64,000 bases of DNA from NCBI GenBank assembly GCA_019739335.1, contig CP073261.1, positions 372,001 to 436,000 on the forward strand, written 5' to 3'. How positions within the stretch are numbered: the stretch's first letter is position 1; every line of letters starts with the position of its first letter. This stretch comes from Erythrobacter sp. Its GTDB lineage: Bacteria > Pseudomonadota > Alphaproteobacteria > Sphingomonadales > Sphingomonadaceae. Under the pieces are notes generated by a model. That model worked only from the letters and a program-made list of their open reading frames with translations, was not told where the DNA came from and ran no database searches. This document shows, piece after piece, positions 52,838 to 62,586 of this stretch. The translations under genes and the position numbers were made by a program.

Positions 52838-54031
52838 CTAGGCGGCCAGCAGCAAACCGTAGGCAACAAGCGAGTCGACCACGTCACCCAACTCCTCGGT
52901 GTCCTCGACCGCGAACTCGCTCTTGGCCAAGCTGCCGCTGGCGACTTTGGCCCGCAACTGCCTGAACAGCTCTTCAGACAAGGGAATGCTCGATCCCGCC
53001 ACCACGATCTGGCGCTTTCCCTCGTCGCCTTCGAAGCTGAAAAGGATGTGCTCGCGCACGCGGAGTCGGTCATCCATGCCGATGCCCTGCGCCAGCGCCA
53101 GCAGCGCGCCGCGAACGCGGGAGCCCTGCGTGCGAATGAAATTGCCGGAGAACACCGCGTTGGTCGCTTCGAAACTCGCCTTGTCGGCCAGTTCGCCCAC
53201 CAGCCGCCGAAATGTTGCGGCGTGTACGGTCTGAGCTTCCGCGCTGTCGAAATACATGCCACGCGGCAGCGAGTGCCGCATTTCGGGGATGCGCAAAGAC
53301 GCTTCGGCCACGGCTTCCAGCATGAATTCGGCCCAGGTCTGCACCAGGATGCCCACGGTGATATGCAGGCTCGGCTCATCTCCGTGATTGGGCGCGCGGT
53401 GCGAAGTGCCGCGCGGCACGTAGAGGCACTGCCCGGCTTCGAGCACGAAGCTCTCCTTGAGCTCTCCGGTTTCGTCCACGCCCTTGCGGAAGCCCTCGCC
53501 GCGGAAAGGGAGGCCGTCACGATCGCCGTAGATTTCCCATTGTTTGGCGCCGGAAATCTGGATCACGAACACGTCGTGATTGTCATAATGGACGCCGAAG
53601 CCGTGGGCATCGGGCGGGGTGAGATAGACATTGGTCTGCACCCGGGCGCCGAATTCCTTCTCCAGCGCGAGGCAGAAACTGAACAGCTTGCCGTCGGCAA
53701 AATGCAGCTGCGGCAGGATGATCGTCGCGCCATCGCGGAAATTGTCGAGCACCGCCCCGCGATCGATCGTACCGTTGGCGAAGGTGTATTCGTCCGGCGG
53801 AACCGGACTGCCCGATTTCGCCATGCCGAGCGCGGCGCGGGGCAATTCGCTATCGGAAATGATCTCGTCGACCCGGTCAAGGCTCAGCAGCTGCGCGGTC
53901 TGGGGATGCTTCAACTCACTGCGAAAGACCTTGCGCTCGTAATAGTCGGCGAAGAATTCCTCCGGCGAAAGCGGGGCGACGAGCATTTCCAGCGCTGTGA
54001 CGGCTGGCGTTTCAGTGGTCATGGAAGGCAT
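52838..54031 (-). CDS. JmjC/cupin-domain oxygenase (ribosomal oxygenase type)
   Basis: A 397-residue Fe(II)/2-oxoglutarate-dependent oxygenase. Iron ligands H148 and D150 are in GFGVHYDNHDVFVIQI, and distal His H211 is in YVPRGTSHRAPNHG. The IQISGAKQWEIY block follows the first pair, as in the YcfD/MINA/NO66 group that hydroxylates ribosomal proteins. A winged-helix-like C-terminal domain (about 275-395) is present. The ATG at 54031 has GAGG upstream. The target in this organism is unknown. Cytoplasmic. Confidence 0.85.
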   Translation of the reverse strand: MPSMTTETPAVTALEMLVAPLSPEEFFADYYERKVFRSELKHPQTAQLLSLDRVDEIISDSELPRAALGMAKSGSPVPPDEYTFANGTIDRGAVLDNFRDGATIILPQLHFADGKLFSFCLALEKEFGARVQTNVYLTPPDAHGFGVHYDNHDVFVIQISGAKQWEIYGDRDGLPFRGEGFRKGVDETGELKESFVLEAGQCLYVPRGTSHRAPNHGDEPSLHITVGILVQTWAEFMLEAVAEASLRIPEMRHSLPRGMYFDSAEAQTVHAATFRRLVGELADKASFEATNAVFSGNFIRTQGSRVRGALLALAQGIGMDDRLRVREHILFSFEGDEGKRQIVVAGSSIPLSEELFRQLRAKVASGSLAKSEFAVEDTEELGDVVDSLVAYGLLLAA

Positions 54032-54059
54032 TCATCCTCGCACAGGCTGGAAAGCAAAC

Positions 54060-54081
54060 GGGGCCGCCAATGCCGACCCCG
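54060..54081 (-). terminator. possible terminator after the first repeat protein
   Basis: Imperfect hairpin CGGGGCCGCC-AATG-CCGACCCCG with one mismatch, followed on the minus strand by TTTGCTTTCC. It lies 42 bases past the stop at 54123. It resembles the stronger hairpin after the paralogous gene, which supports a shared origin. Confidence 0.4.
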
Positions 54082-54122
54082 CTGTGCTCGTAAAAATCAG
54101 GACACCCCGGTCAGGCCGGAGG

Positions 54123-54722
54123 TCAGTTACCCCGGCGGCCGTTTCCAGCCGGATCGGCATAGGCACCCGTGTCGCTGTCCGTGAGCCCGGTGGTGCTGCG
54201 CCCGCGGCCATTCCCGGCAGGATCGGCATAGCTGCCAGTGTCGCTATCAGTGATGCCCGAAGTTCCTCGCCCGTTGCCCGCCTGGTCGGCATAGGCGCCG
54301 CTATCACTGTCAGTAATGCCCGTGCGGCGGCTTCCGCGACCGTTGCCGGCCTGGTCGGCATAGGAACCCGTGTCGCTGTCGGTAATGCCGGTGCGGCTGC
54401 CCCGGCCATTGCCTGCCTGATCGGCGTAAGCGCCGGAATCGCTATCGGTCAGGCCGGTGCGCCCGCCACGGCCATTGCCCGCTGGGTCGCTTGGATCGCC
54501 GTCAGTAATACCGGTTCCGCCGCGGCCATTACCTGCCGCATCGGCATAAGCTCCGGTGTCGCTGTCGGTAATGCCGGTAGTGCGCCCGCCGCCGACGGGA
54601 TCATACGGATCGGAATCCGTTCGCTGTGCCGCTGCCGGCGAAGCGATTACAGCCGCCGCAGCGCCGGTAACGATCCCTACGAACGAACGCCGCGAAACGG
54701 GTCTTGCCCTTTTTGCCATCAA
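54123..54722 (-). CDS. Tat-exported protein of eight Asp/Gly-rich repeats
   Basis: A 199-residue protein. The N-terminus has a twin-arginine signal (PVSRRSFVGIVTGAAA) ending at ASPAAAQ. The mature part is eight tandem units of about 17-23 residues, e.g. ITDSDTGAYADAAGNGRGG, LTDSDSGAYADQAGNGRG and ITDGDPSDPAGNGRGG. Each opens with a TDSD-type acidic cluster and ends with a Gly/Arg-rich GNGRG. Regular Asp spacing recalls calcium-binding repeats (thrombospondin type 3, RTX), but no exact match is claimed. A hairpin follows the gene, and palindromes precede it. It is a paralogue of the next gene upstream. Function unknown; periplasmic or surface. Confidence 0.8.
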   Translation of the reverse strand: MMAKRARPVSRRSFVGIVTGAAAAVIASPAAAQRTDSDPYDPVGGGRTTGITDSDTGAYADAAGNGRGGTGITDGDPSDPAGNGRGGRTGLTDSDSGAYADQAGNGRGSRTGITDSDTGSYADQAGNGRGSRRTGITDSDSGAYADQAGNGRGTSGITDSDTGSYADPAGNGRGRSTTGLTDSDTGAYADPAGNGRRGN

Positions 54723-54790
54723 TACCCCCTGTCAAAGCACGGGGCCCTCCCCCGGACTCAATATCGTCAGACTAGCCTCTATAAACACAA

Positions 54791-54817
54791 GTGCAAGTAC
54801 GTGCGTTACATTTGCAC
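54791..54817. promoter_or_regulatory. inverted repeat upstream of the first repeat protein
   Basis: GTGCAA (54791-54796) and TTGCAC (54812-54817) form a perfect 6-bp dyad with a 15-base spacer, 70 bases upstream of the start at 54722. It may be an operator or part of the promoter. Confidence 0.3.
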
Positions 54818-54846
54818 ACCGTCCCTGCACAATCCAAGTTGCGCTC

Positions 54847-54863
54847 GAAGAGTTTAACTCTTC
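54847..54863. promoter_or_regulatory. 17-bp palindrome between the paralogous repeat genes
   Basis: GAAGAGTT-T-AACTCTTC is symmetric except for its central base. It lies upstream of the gene starting at 54722 and just past the terminator of its paralogue, a good position for a repressor or activator site. The binding factor is unknown. Confidence 0.35.
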
Positions 54864-54880
54864 ATGTACGGCAGGAACGG

Positions 54881-54908
54881 AAACGGGGGCCGCCGCGGAC
54901 CCCCGTTT
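54881..54908 (-). terminator. strong hairpin after the second repeat protein
   Basis: Perfect stem AAACGGGGG / CCCCCGTTT with a 10-base loop that is itself GC-rich, 25 bases past the stop at 54933. The T residues at the 3' arm and the following CCGTTCC fit an intrinsic terminator, though the T-tract is short. Confidence 0.6.
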
Positions 54909-54932
54909 GTCGTGCTCGCAGTATTGTCGCGA

Positions 54933-55325
54933 TTAGGCGGGGCACGAACCCCGGCCGCGACCGTAGCCTGCTGCGTCATTCACATCGGAGTCGGAAATCC
55001 CGGTCCGGCCGTTGCCAGCCTGGTCGGCACCGTTGCCCGAATCGCTGTCGGTATCGCCCGTCACGCTGCCACGACCGCGACCGGCGCAATCCGCATTGGA
55101 ACCCGAATCACTGTCAGTGAGTCCCGAACTGCCGCGACCGTTGCCCGCTTCATCGGTAGGGTCGTTGTCGGTCAGGCCGGTGCCGCGCCCACCACCAGCT
55201 GGATCGTTCGGATCGCTATCGGTGCGCTGGGCCAGAGCCGGTGCGCTGACGATGGATGCTGCCGCTGCACCCGTTACAAGTGCGACGAACGACCGGCGCG
55301 ATACCGGAAGTGCTCTGCGTGCCAT
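54933..55325 (-). CDS. Tat-exported protein of five Asp/Gly-rich repeats
   Basis: A 130-residue paralogue of the preceding protein. The start at 55325 has GGGGA eight bases upstream and begins a twin-arginine signal (PVSRRSFVALVTGAAA) cleaved near SAPALAQ. Five units follow: RTDSDPNDPAGGGRGTG, LTDNDPTDEAGNGRGSSG, LTDSDSGSNADCAGRGRG, DTDSDSGNGADQAGNGRTG and ISDSDVNDAAGYGRGRG. It has two cysteines (NADCAG and the C-terminal GSCPA) that the longer paralogue lacks, so a disulfide or cross-link is possible. The signal peptides of the two are nearly identical, so the repeats have diverged faster. The function is unknown. Confidence 0.78.
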   Translation of the reverse strand: MARRALPVSRRSFVALVTGAAAASIVSAPALAQRTDSDPNDPAGGGRGTGLTDNDPTDEAGNGRGSSGLTDSDSGSNADCAGRGRGSVTGDTDSDSGNGADQAGNGRTGISDSDVNDAAGYGRGRGSCPA

Positions 55326-55429
55326 AAAAAATTCCCCACTGCCTTCCGGGAAAGGCCCGGAAATCCCGGCGATGGGTTTACGCCGAATTTTGGTGAAAAC
55401 AAGTAGCCTGATGCAACTACCTCTGGGTC

Positions 55430-56335
55430 TTACAACCATCCGTGTCGGCGATACCATTCTGCGGTGGATGCAAGCCCTTGTTCGCCGCCGATTTGCGCCT
55501 GCCAGGCTTCGCCGGGCACTGCTTTGGCCGGATCGCTCACCCAGTCCGGATGTGCCATATACCGTGCGCGGTCGGGGGTCAGCTTGGCGCGACCGCCACG
55601 AAGCAGCCTGTCAAGGCGCGCTGCGCCTGCGAGTACGCTGCGCGGCACGTTGGGCGACCAGACGCGCTTGCCCATTGCCTTGCCGATGGACTGCGCCAGT
55701 TCGCGATGGGACCAGCCGCCTGCGCGTCCATCGTCCGGCTCGAAAATTCGCTGCGATACGCTGTCGACTTGCACAAGATCGAGCAACAGCCGCGCCAGAT
55801 CGCTCACATGAATGATCGAACTGCGTCCTGGCGGTGGCATCGGCACGACATGCCAGCGCGCGGCCTTGAACAGTTCGAGAATCTCGGTGTCGCGCGGGCC
55901 GTAAACGGCAGGAGGACGGATCACTGTCCAGTCGAGTCCGCTGACTTGGACCACTTCTTCCGCCAGCCGCTTCGAATGGCCATAGACGGACAATCCCGGC
56001 TCGCGCGCGGCCAGACTGGAGACATGGACGAAGCGCGACACCCCCGCTTGCCGCGCCGCCTCCACCACGTTTTGGGTTCCGGTGACATTGCCTGCCGTGA
56101 ATCCGGCTGAATCGGGCGCACTGACTACCCCGGCGATGTGCAAAACGGCATCGCATCCGTCCAACAGTTCACGTAAGGCAATGTTGGCGGAAAGATCGCC
56201 AGCCACCCATTCCACACCGTCGCGCTCCTCCTGCGCGCGCCGTGCCAGCGCCCGCACCGGCAAGCCCCGCCGCGCTGCTTCGTCGAGCACTGCCTGCCCC
56301 ACGAAGCCGGTGGCGCCGGTAATCGCCAGCTTCAC
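55430..56335 (-). CDS. NAD(P)-dependent extended SDR / epimerase-like protein
   Basis: A 301-residue Rossmann-fold protein. The nucleotide motif is LAITGATGFVGQAVLDE at the N-terminus; VSSLAAREPGLSVYGHSKRLAEE contains the catalytic YxxxK (here YGHSK), and RPPAVYGPRDTE follows. These mark the extended short-chain dehydrogenase family (NAD-dependent epimerases, reductases). The substrate is not identifiable. Its ATG overlaps the proB stop, so it is translated with glutamate 5-kinase, though no link to proline is known. Cytoplasmic. Confidence 0.88.
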   Translation of the reverse strand: MKLAITGATGFVGQAVLDEAARRGLPVRALARRAQEERDGVEWVAGDLSANIALRELLDGCDAVLHIAGVVSAPDSAGFTAGNVTGTQNVVEAARQAGVSRFVHVSSLAAREPGLSVYGHSKRLAEEVVQVSGLDWTVIRPPAVYGPRDTEILELFKAARWHVVPMPPPGRSSIIHVSDLARLLLDLVQVDSVSQRIFEPDDGRAGGWSHRELAQSIGKAMGKRVWSPNVPRSVLAGAARLDRLLRGGRAKLTPDRARYMAHPDWVSDPAKAVPGEAWQAQIGGEQGLASTAEWYRRHGWL

Positions 56336-57465
56336 ATCAGGACCAGATGATCGCGGTGGATCACCGCCGATCGGGGAGCATGGCCGAGAATTGCTTCCTG
56401 CTCGGCGCTCTGCTTGCCCATGATCGCCTCGACATCATCGACATCGTATTCGACCAGTCCCTTGGCAATCACCCGTCCGGTGACATCCTTGACCTCGATG
56501 ATATCGGCGCGCGAAAAATCGCCTTCCGCCCGCGTGATTCCCGCTGCCAGCACGCTCTTGCCGTCGTGCAGCGCCGCCACGCAGCCGTCATCCACTGTTA
56601 TAGCGCCGTTGAAGCGCATCCGTCCGCCGATCCATGCGCGCCGCCCGCTTTCATCGCGCTGGGGCAGGAACAAGGTGCCCGCCTGCGATGCCATTGCGCG
56701 GGCAAGCGGCATTTCCGGTCGGCCATCGATGATTGCCAGAGCGATCCCGGCCCTCTCGGCGATTTCCGCTGCCAGCAATTTGGCAGTCATCCCGCCTGAA
56801 CCCAGACCGGAGCCGGAACCCGAATCGGCCATTGCGTGAATTTCCGGTGTCACTCCGTCCACCTGCGCCAGCCGCTCCGCATCGGGGTGATCGGGGTGCC
56901 GATCATACAGACCATCGACATCGGTCAGCAGCAAAACACCATCGGCGGAGCAGGCCTGCGCCACCCGCGCGGCCAGCCGGTCATTATCACCGAAGCGGAT
57001 TTCGCCGGTGGCAATGGTGTCATTCTCGTTCACCACCGGCACCACGCCGCTCTTGAGCAGCCGACGCAGGGTGGCGGAAATATTGAGATAACGCCGACGG
57101 GTTTCGAAGTCGTCCAGCGTGAGCAGCATCTGCGCCGCGATCAGGCCACGCTGGCCAAGCAAATTGGACCAGGCCGATGCCAGATCGATCTGTCCTACCG
57201 AGGCCGCAGCCTGTGCTTCGGAGAGTGTGCGCCGCCCGCCGTGCGTCAGGTTCAGCTTTTTCGCGCCGATGGCTATCGAACCGGAGCTGACCACGACTAC
57301 TTCCATGCCCAGTTCGCGCGCAGTCCAGATATCGTTGACCACGCTGCGCAGCCATTCGCCGTGCACCCTGCCGGTGCTATCCACCAGCAGCGCACTGCCG
57401 ATCTTTATCACCAGTCGCTTGCAGATAGCAGGATCGCGGAAGTCGAGGAGGGTCTGGATGGGCAT
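56332..57465 (-). CDS. proB: glutamate 5-kinase
   Basis: Phosphorylates glutamate to gamma-glutamyl phosphate, the first step of proline synthesis. The 377-residue form contains the amino-acid kinase domain (LVIKIGSALLVD; VVVVSSGSIAIGAKKL; NENDTIATGEIRFGDND) and a C-terminal PUA domain (about 285-365; AGITRAEGDFSRADI). It is feedback-regulated by proline in the family. proC lies 3.6 kb upstream on the same strand; proA is not in the window. It overlaps the SDR gene by ATGA. Cytoplasmic. Confidence 0.94.
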   Translation of the reverse strand: MPIQTLLDFRDPAICKRLVIKIGSALLVDSTGRVHGEWLRSVVNDIWTARELGMEVVVVSSGSIAIGAKKLNLTHGGRRTLSEAQAAASVGQIDLASAWSNLLGQRGLIAAQMLLTLDDFETRRRYLNISATLRRLLKSGVVPVVNENDTIATGEIRFGDNDRLAARVAQACSADGVLLLTDVDGLYDRHPDHPDAERLAQVDGVTPEIHAMADSGSGSGLGSGGMTAKLLAAEIAERAGIALAIIDGRPEMPLARAMASQAGTLFLPQRDESGRRAWIGGRMRFNGAITVDDGCVAALHDGKSVLAAGITRAEGDFSRADIIEVKDVTGRVIAKGLVEYDVDDVEAIMGKQSAEQEAILGHAPRSAVIHRDHLVLM

Positions 57466-57521
57466 GATCGGGTCCGGTTAGCGGATTGCCCTGCGCGCGG
57501 CCAGTCCTGCCGGGCGCGTGG

Positions 57522-58914
<1,393 letters not shown>

Positions 58915-58940
58915 CCAGTGTTCGACGGAACGGGGAACAC

Positions 58941-58944
<4 letters not shown>
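58915..58944 (-). terminator. probable terminator of the tRNA-Ala gene
   Basis: ACCAGTGTTC / GAACACTGGT arms of 10 bp, the upstream arm overlapping the tRNA discriminator base and CCA. On the minus strand it is followed by TGGTTTGCTTTT. The hairpin includes the mature 3' end, so it would also have to be opened during tRNA processing. Confidence 0.45.
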
Positions 58945-59016
<72 letters not shown>

Positions 59017-59132
59017 GTTCCAGTGTCCTAACTCACAGTCATCAGCGCCCGGCGCGATCCCATGAAGGCGCGGCTCTTAGCGAGAGACGCGGCAGCATGG
59101 AAGGGGGAATCTTGCCCCGGGAAGTGCCAGAC

Positions 59133-60032
59133 CTAATCGGACCCGGTCGGCAGCGGCTGCACCACCGGGGTGCCTGACGTCTCCTGATCCACAGGAATGA
59201 TCGGGATGGTTGCTCCGGTATCCTGATCCGGCACCACGACAGGATCGCTCGGCATCAGTCCGGTCGTGTCCACTCCCGCCGCCATCTGCTGCGCCCGGTT
59301 GCCATAGATCGCCACCCAGCCGGGCTGCGACGCGCCATAGCGCGAACCATACCGCGCATCCCAGTCCGCCGAGGCGACCTGATAGGCTTCATAGGCGGTG
59401 TAAAACTGCTCGAAAGCGGCCTCGTAGCGTTGCAACCCGGTGGTGGCGAACAGCCGGAAATCCTCCGGCGGATTGTTGACATACTCGTTGGCGATCGCGA
59501 GCGCTGTAGCGCAGAAACTGCTGCGCGCGGGTGGCGAGGCGAAGTAGTTGTAAAGTTCCGTCGTATAGGTCTCGCGTGCAAGCAGAGCATTGCGGCGATT
59601 GCCGGAATGTTGCGAGCGGTAGCTCGCGTCGATCGCATTGTTGATCCGCGTCAGAAGGCTCGCGTTCTGACGTAACATGAGCGCGTAGCCATCGAGGATC
59701 GGCTGATCGATGTCGCGCGTGCAGTTCAGCGCGGCAACGTTCCAGCCGGCACGGAAGTGCCATACAGCTTCGTCTTCGCCCAGCAGGGTATTGATCGTTT
59801 GCCGCACGCCAAAGGCATCCTTGGCCGGAATATCCATCGCATAGGCGGCCTGCGGAGGCGGCAGCGGGCGATAGGGGATCGCTTCTACCACCGGGGCTGG
59901 CGGCGGGGGAGGCGGTGGCGGCGGTGGGGGCGGCGGTGGCGGTGTAACACAGGCGGCAAGCAGCGCCAGCGCGGTGCCAGCCACAACGGCCCTGGCGGCA
60001 ATTTTGCGGATGGTAATCGGCGGGTTGGTCAT
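59133..60032 (-). CDS. poly-proline lipoprotein, function unknown
   Basis: A 299-residue exported lipoprotein. The signal peptide ends in the lipobox ALLAAC, with C28 as the lipid site. Immediately after it come VT and a run of 15 prolines, probably a rigid spacer lifting the domain off the membrane. The mature domain is helical and Tyr/Ala-rich (LLTRINNAIDASYRSQ, YEAAFEQFYTAYEAYQVAS), with cysteines near LNCTRD and SSFCATALA. The ATG at 60032 has GAGG upstream; a longer in-frame start lacks a signal peptide. Synthesis of the proline run would need EF-P. The function is unknown. Confidence 0.78.
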   Translation of the reverse strand: MTNPPITIRKIAARAVVAGTALALLAACVTPPPPPPPPPPPPPPPAPVVEAIPYRPLPPPQAAYAMDIPAKDAFGVRQTINTLLGEDEAVWHFRAGWNVAALNCTRDIDQPILDGYALMLRQNASLLTRINNAIDASYRSQHSGNRRNALLARETYTTELYNYFASPPARSSFCATALAIANEYVNNPPEDFRLFATTGLQRYEAAFEQFYTAYEAYQVASADWDARYGSRYGASQPGWVAIYGNRAQQMAAGVDTTGLMPSDPVVVPDQDTGATIPIIPVDQETSGTPVVQPLPTGSD

Positions 60033-60116
60033 AAAGCGCGCAAATCCTCTCGCCGGGGAGTATTCCCCGCTGTGCGTGTATACGGCCTGACTAGCCTGCT
60101 GGCTGCGCAAAGAAAA

Positions 60117-60146
60117 TGCCCGGAGTGCAGATTTGCACCCCGGGCA
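60117..60146 (-). terminator. rho-independent terminator of the Bax-inhibitor-1 gene
   Basis: Long stem TGCCCGG-a-GTGCA / TGCAC-c-CCGGGCA with a 4-base loop, 49 bases past the stop at 60195. On the minus strand it is followed by TTTTCTTT. Confidence 0.8.
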
Positions 60147-60194
60147 CGTTCAGGCGAATCCCATGCGCGACCAATCGAGTCGCGGGAAGCTGCC

Positions 60195-60971
60195 CTATTC
60201 GCGGGCGGCGCCCATAAAGCGCAGCAGGAACAGGAACATATTGATGAAATCAAGGTACAGGCTGAGAGCCCCCATGATCACCATCTTGCCCATCGGATAG
60301 GCCGCAGCCACCGCGGGATTGGTCATCTTCATTTGCGAAATCGCCAGGTATTCCTGCTTCAGCCGCTGGGTATCGTAGGCCGTAAGGCCCGCAAACACCA
60401 GCACACCGATGAAGCTAACGGCCCACATCAACGCCTCGGACTGGAGGAACATGTTGATGACGCTGGCGATGATCAGGCCGATTACGCCCATGATCAGGAA
60501 GCTACCCCAACCCGACAGATCTTTCTGCGTGGTGTAACCGAACAGGCTTAGACCCGCGAAGGCACCAGCCGTGGCGAAGAAGGTCGCGGCGATCGAACCG
60601 CCGGTATAGACCAGGAAGATGGTCGAGAGCGAAAGCCCCATCAGCACCGCAAAGCCCCAGAACAGAGCCTGCAAGGTGCCGGTCGAGAACTTGTCCCGCC
60701 CAAAGCTCATCGCGAAGACGATCGCCAGCGGCGAAAGCGCCACCAGCCACATCATCGGCCCCTGCGCGAACTGGATCGCCAGTCCCGAACGGGCAGTGAG
60801 CATTGCCACAACACCAGTAAGCAGAACGGCCGAGGCCATGTAGTTGTAAATCGAAAGCATGTGCTTGCGCAGGCCGGCGTCGAAGGTCGTACGGCCAGCG
60901 ACATCACCCGTCTGGCTCGGCGACACCCCGAGACCCGCGCGGGTCACACGGTCGTCGTTCCAATTTGCCAT
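60195..60971 (-). CDS. Bax inhibitor-1/YccA family membrane protein
   Basis: A 258-residue inner-membrane protein with about seven hydrophobic helices after a 30-residue polar N-terminus. The C-terminal signature with paired acidic residues is in LTAYDTQRLKQEY and LSLYLDFINMFLFLLR. BI-1 family members act as pH-dependent calcium leak channels and modulators of membrane proteases such as FtsH. The ATG at 60971 has AAGGAG and starts MANWNDDRVTRAG. Transcribed alone, with a strong terminator after it. Confidence 0.92.
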   Translation of the reverse strand: MANWNDDRVTRAGLGVSPSQTGDVAGRTTFDAGLRKHMLSIYNYMASAVLLTGVVAMLTARSGLAIQFAQGPMMWLVALSPLAIVFAMSFGRDKFSTGTLQALFWGFAVLMGLSLSTIFLVYTGGSIAATFFATAGAFAGLSLFGYTTQKDLSGWGSFLIMGVIGLIIASVINMFLQSEALMWAVSFIGVLVFAGLTAYDTQRLKQEYLAISQMKMTNPAVAAAYPMGKMVIMGALSLYLDFINMFLFLLRFMGAARE

Positions 60972-61099
60972 GTTTTCAAAACTCCTTTTGCCGATCACAC
61001 CAATATGGATCGGAATAGCTGCAATATCGGCATATTTGCGCAATTTTCAAGAGAAACCGGGGGCGAACAAGGCGGTTCCGCGTTAACCGTGAAAAGGGC

Positions 61100-61900
61100 T
61101 CAATCGCGAGCCTCGCGGGCCATTTCCACACTGCGATCACGCGCTGCGCGCAAGGTCTTGGTGATGAGCTGGGTCAGCGCCTCGCCTTCATCCAGCACAT
61201 CCAGACCCTTTCGCGTCACCCCGCCTGGGCTGGCGACCATGTCCGCAAGCCTCCCGGGAGAGTGCTCCGAACGTGCTGCCAGTGCTGTCGCGCCCTCGGT
61301 CATGGCAATCGCCAGTTCGCGCGCCTGTTCCTCCGGCAGGCCGAGCCTTACCGCCGCTGCGCCCAGCGCTTCGATGAAGCGGTAGACAAAGGCCGGACCG
61401 CTGCCCGCCAGCGCGGTAACCAGATCAAACTTGTCTTCGCTCACCCAGGCAGGCGTGCCGAGAGGGGTCATCAATTCCAGCAGTGCCTCACGACGCGCAT
61501 CGTCGCGCTCCTCCGCCACCAGCGCCACCGGCGATTTGCCGAGCGCGCAGGCCAGATTGGGCATCACCCGCACGAGTCCTCCGGCTGTCGGAAAGCATTC
61601 ACGAAGGGTTTCCAGTTGCACTCCGGCGAGCACCGAGAAAACATCGGTCCCGTCGCCCGCAACCCCTTGCAGGGTAGGCGCAATTGCGACCAGCATATGT
61701 GGCTTGAAGCCTAATACCACAGCATCGAAATGCCGGCCTTCGGGCAGTTCGCGCAACAGTTCGACATCGCCGGGTACGCTCTCCCGCGTTGGAGTGACCA
61801 CGGTGAAGACGGACTTGGGAAGACCTCCCGCAAGCCAGCCTTCCAACATCGCCCCGGCCATGTTGCCGCAACCAACAATCAGTATCGATTCGTACCCCAT
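61100..61900 (-). CDS. proC: pyrroline-5-carboxylate reductase
   Basis: Last step of proline synthesis, reducing pyrroline-5-carboxylate with NAD(P)H. The 266 residues start MGYESILIVGCGNMAGAML with the Rossmann motif. VVLGFKPHML, RVMPNLACALGKSP, and the C-terminal SSPGGVT-like MVASPGGVTRKGLDVL block are all present. The ATG at 61900 lies 10 bases after the YbjN-type gene stop on the same strand, so the two are probably cotranscribed. Works with proB at 56-57 kb. Cytoplasmic. Confidence 0.94.
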   Translation of the reverse strand: MGYESILIVGCGNMAGAMLEGWLAGGLPKSVFTVVTPTRESVPGDVELLRELPEGRHFDAVVLGFKPHMLVAIAPTLQGVAGDGTDVFSVLAGVQLETLRECFPTAGGLVRVMPNLACALGKSPVALVAEERDDARREALLELMTPLGTPAWVSEDKFDLVTALAGSGPAFVYRFIEALGAAAVRLGLPEEQARELAIAMTEGATALAARSEHSPGRLADMVASPGGVTRKGLDVLDEGEALTQLITKTLRAARDRSVEMAREARD

Positions 61901-61910
61901 CGCGCTGTGC

Positions 61911-62417
61911 TTACGCCTCTCCGGCGGCATCCACCAGTGCCGCGTCAAGTGCCTCTCGGGGGCCCTTGTCGCCCCACAGCACGAACTGGAAGGCAGGATA
62001 GAAGCGATCGCATTCGGCTACGGCAGTGTCTATGGCGAGTTGCGCCATGTCGAGGCTTAGCAGCCCTTCGTCGCCGAGCATAAGGCCGTGTCGATAAAGC
62101 AGCATGCCTCCCTGCGACCAGATGTCGAAATGGCCGAGCCAGAGCTGTTCGTTGATCAGCGCCAGCAACTCGTAGGCGACTCTGCGTTTTTCCTCTCCCA
62201 CCCGAATCTCCGGCAGGCAGAGCAATTGCAGCACGTGGTCCTCACGCCGCCAGATCGCCCGGAGCTGGTAAGTGGTCCAACTCCCCGGAATCTCGACTGA
62301 AACCTCGTCTTCCGAAACTTGCTCGCATTCCCACCCATGCGCTTCGAACAGCGCAGTGAGCATTTCCACCGGAGCGGCATCTTCTGACGATTCCATCGTT
62401 GCGCGGTCGGCAATCAT
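61911..62417 (-). CDS. YbjN-domain protein
   Basis: A 168-residue soluble protein. The YbjN-type fold (related to type III secretion chaperones) is suggested by VEMLTALFEAHGWECEQVSED at the start, here VEMLTALFEAHGWEC, then QLLCLPEIRVGEEKR and LALINEQLWLGHFDIW. E. coli YbjN affects motility and stress when altered, but its biochemical role is unclear. It is immediately upstream of proC, a neighbour relation frequent in alphaproteobacteria. Cytoplasmic. Confidence 0.85.
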   Translation of the reverse strand: MIADRATMESSEDAAPVEMLTALFEAHGWECEQVSEDEVSVEIPGSWTTYQLRAIWRREDHVLQLLCLPEIRVGEEKRRVAYELLALINEQLWLGHFDIWSQGGMLLYRHGLMLGDEGLLSLDMAQLAIDTAVAECDRFYPAFQFVLWGDKGPREALDAALVDAAGEA

Positions 62418-62586
62418 CGGGCGGAGAGGGCTGTGCTGGTCATGCCGGGCTTAATGCGTCGGCAAGCATAATAGGTGCAATCGGCACGGCTCAAACGATC
62501 GGGCAAAACTCATCTGGGCTGTTTACAAGGTGTGCAAAACTGCACCGAGACCGCGTGAAACTGCCTCAAGCGGACGCACAATCGGT

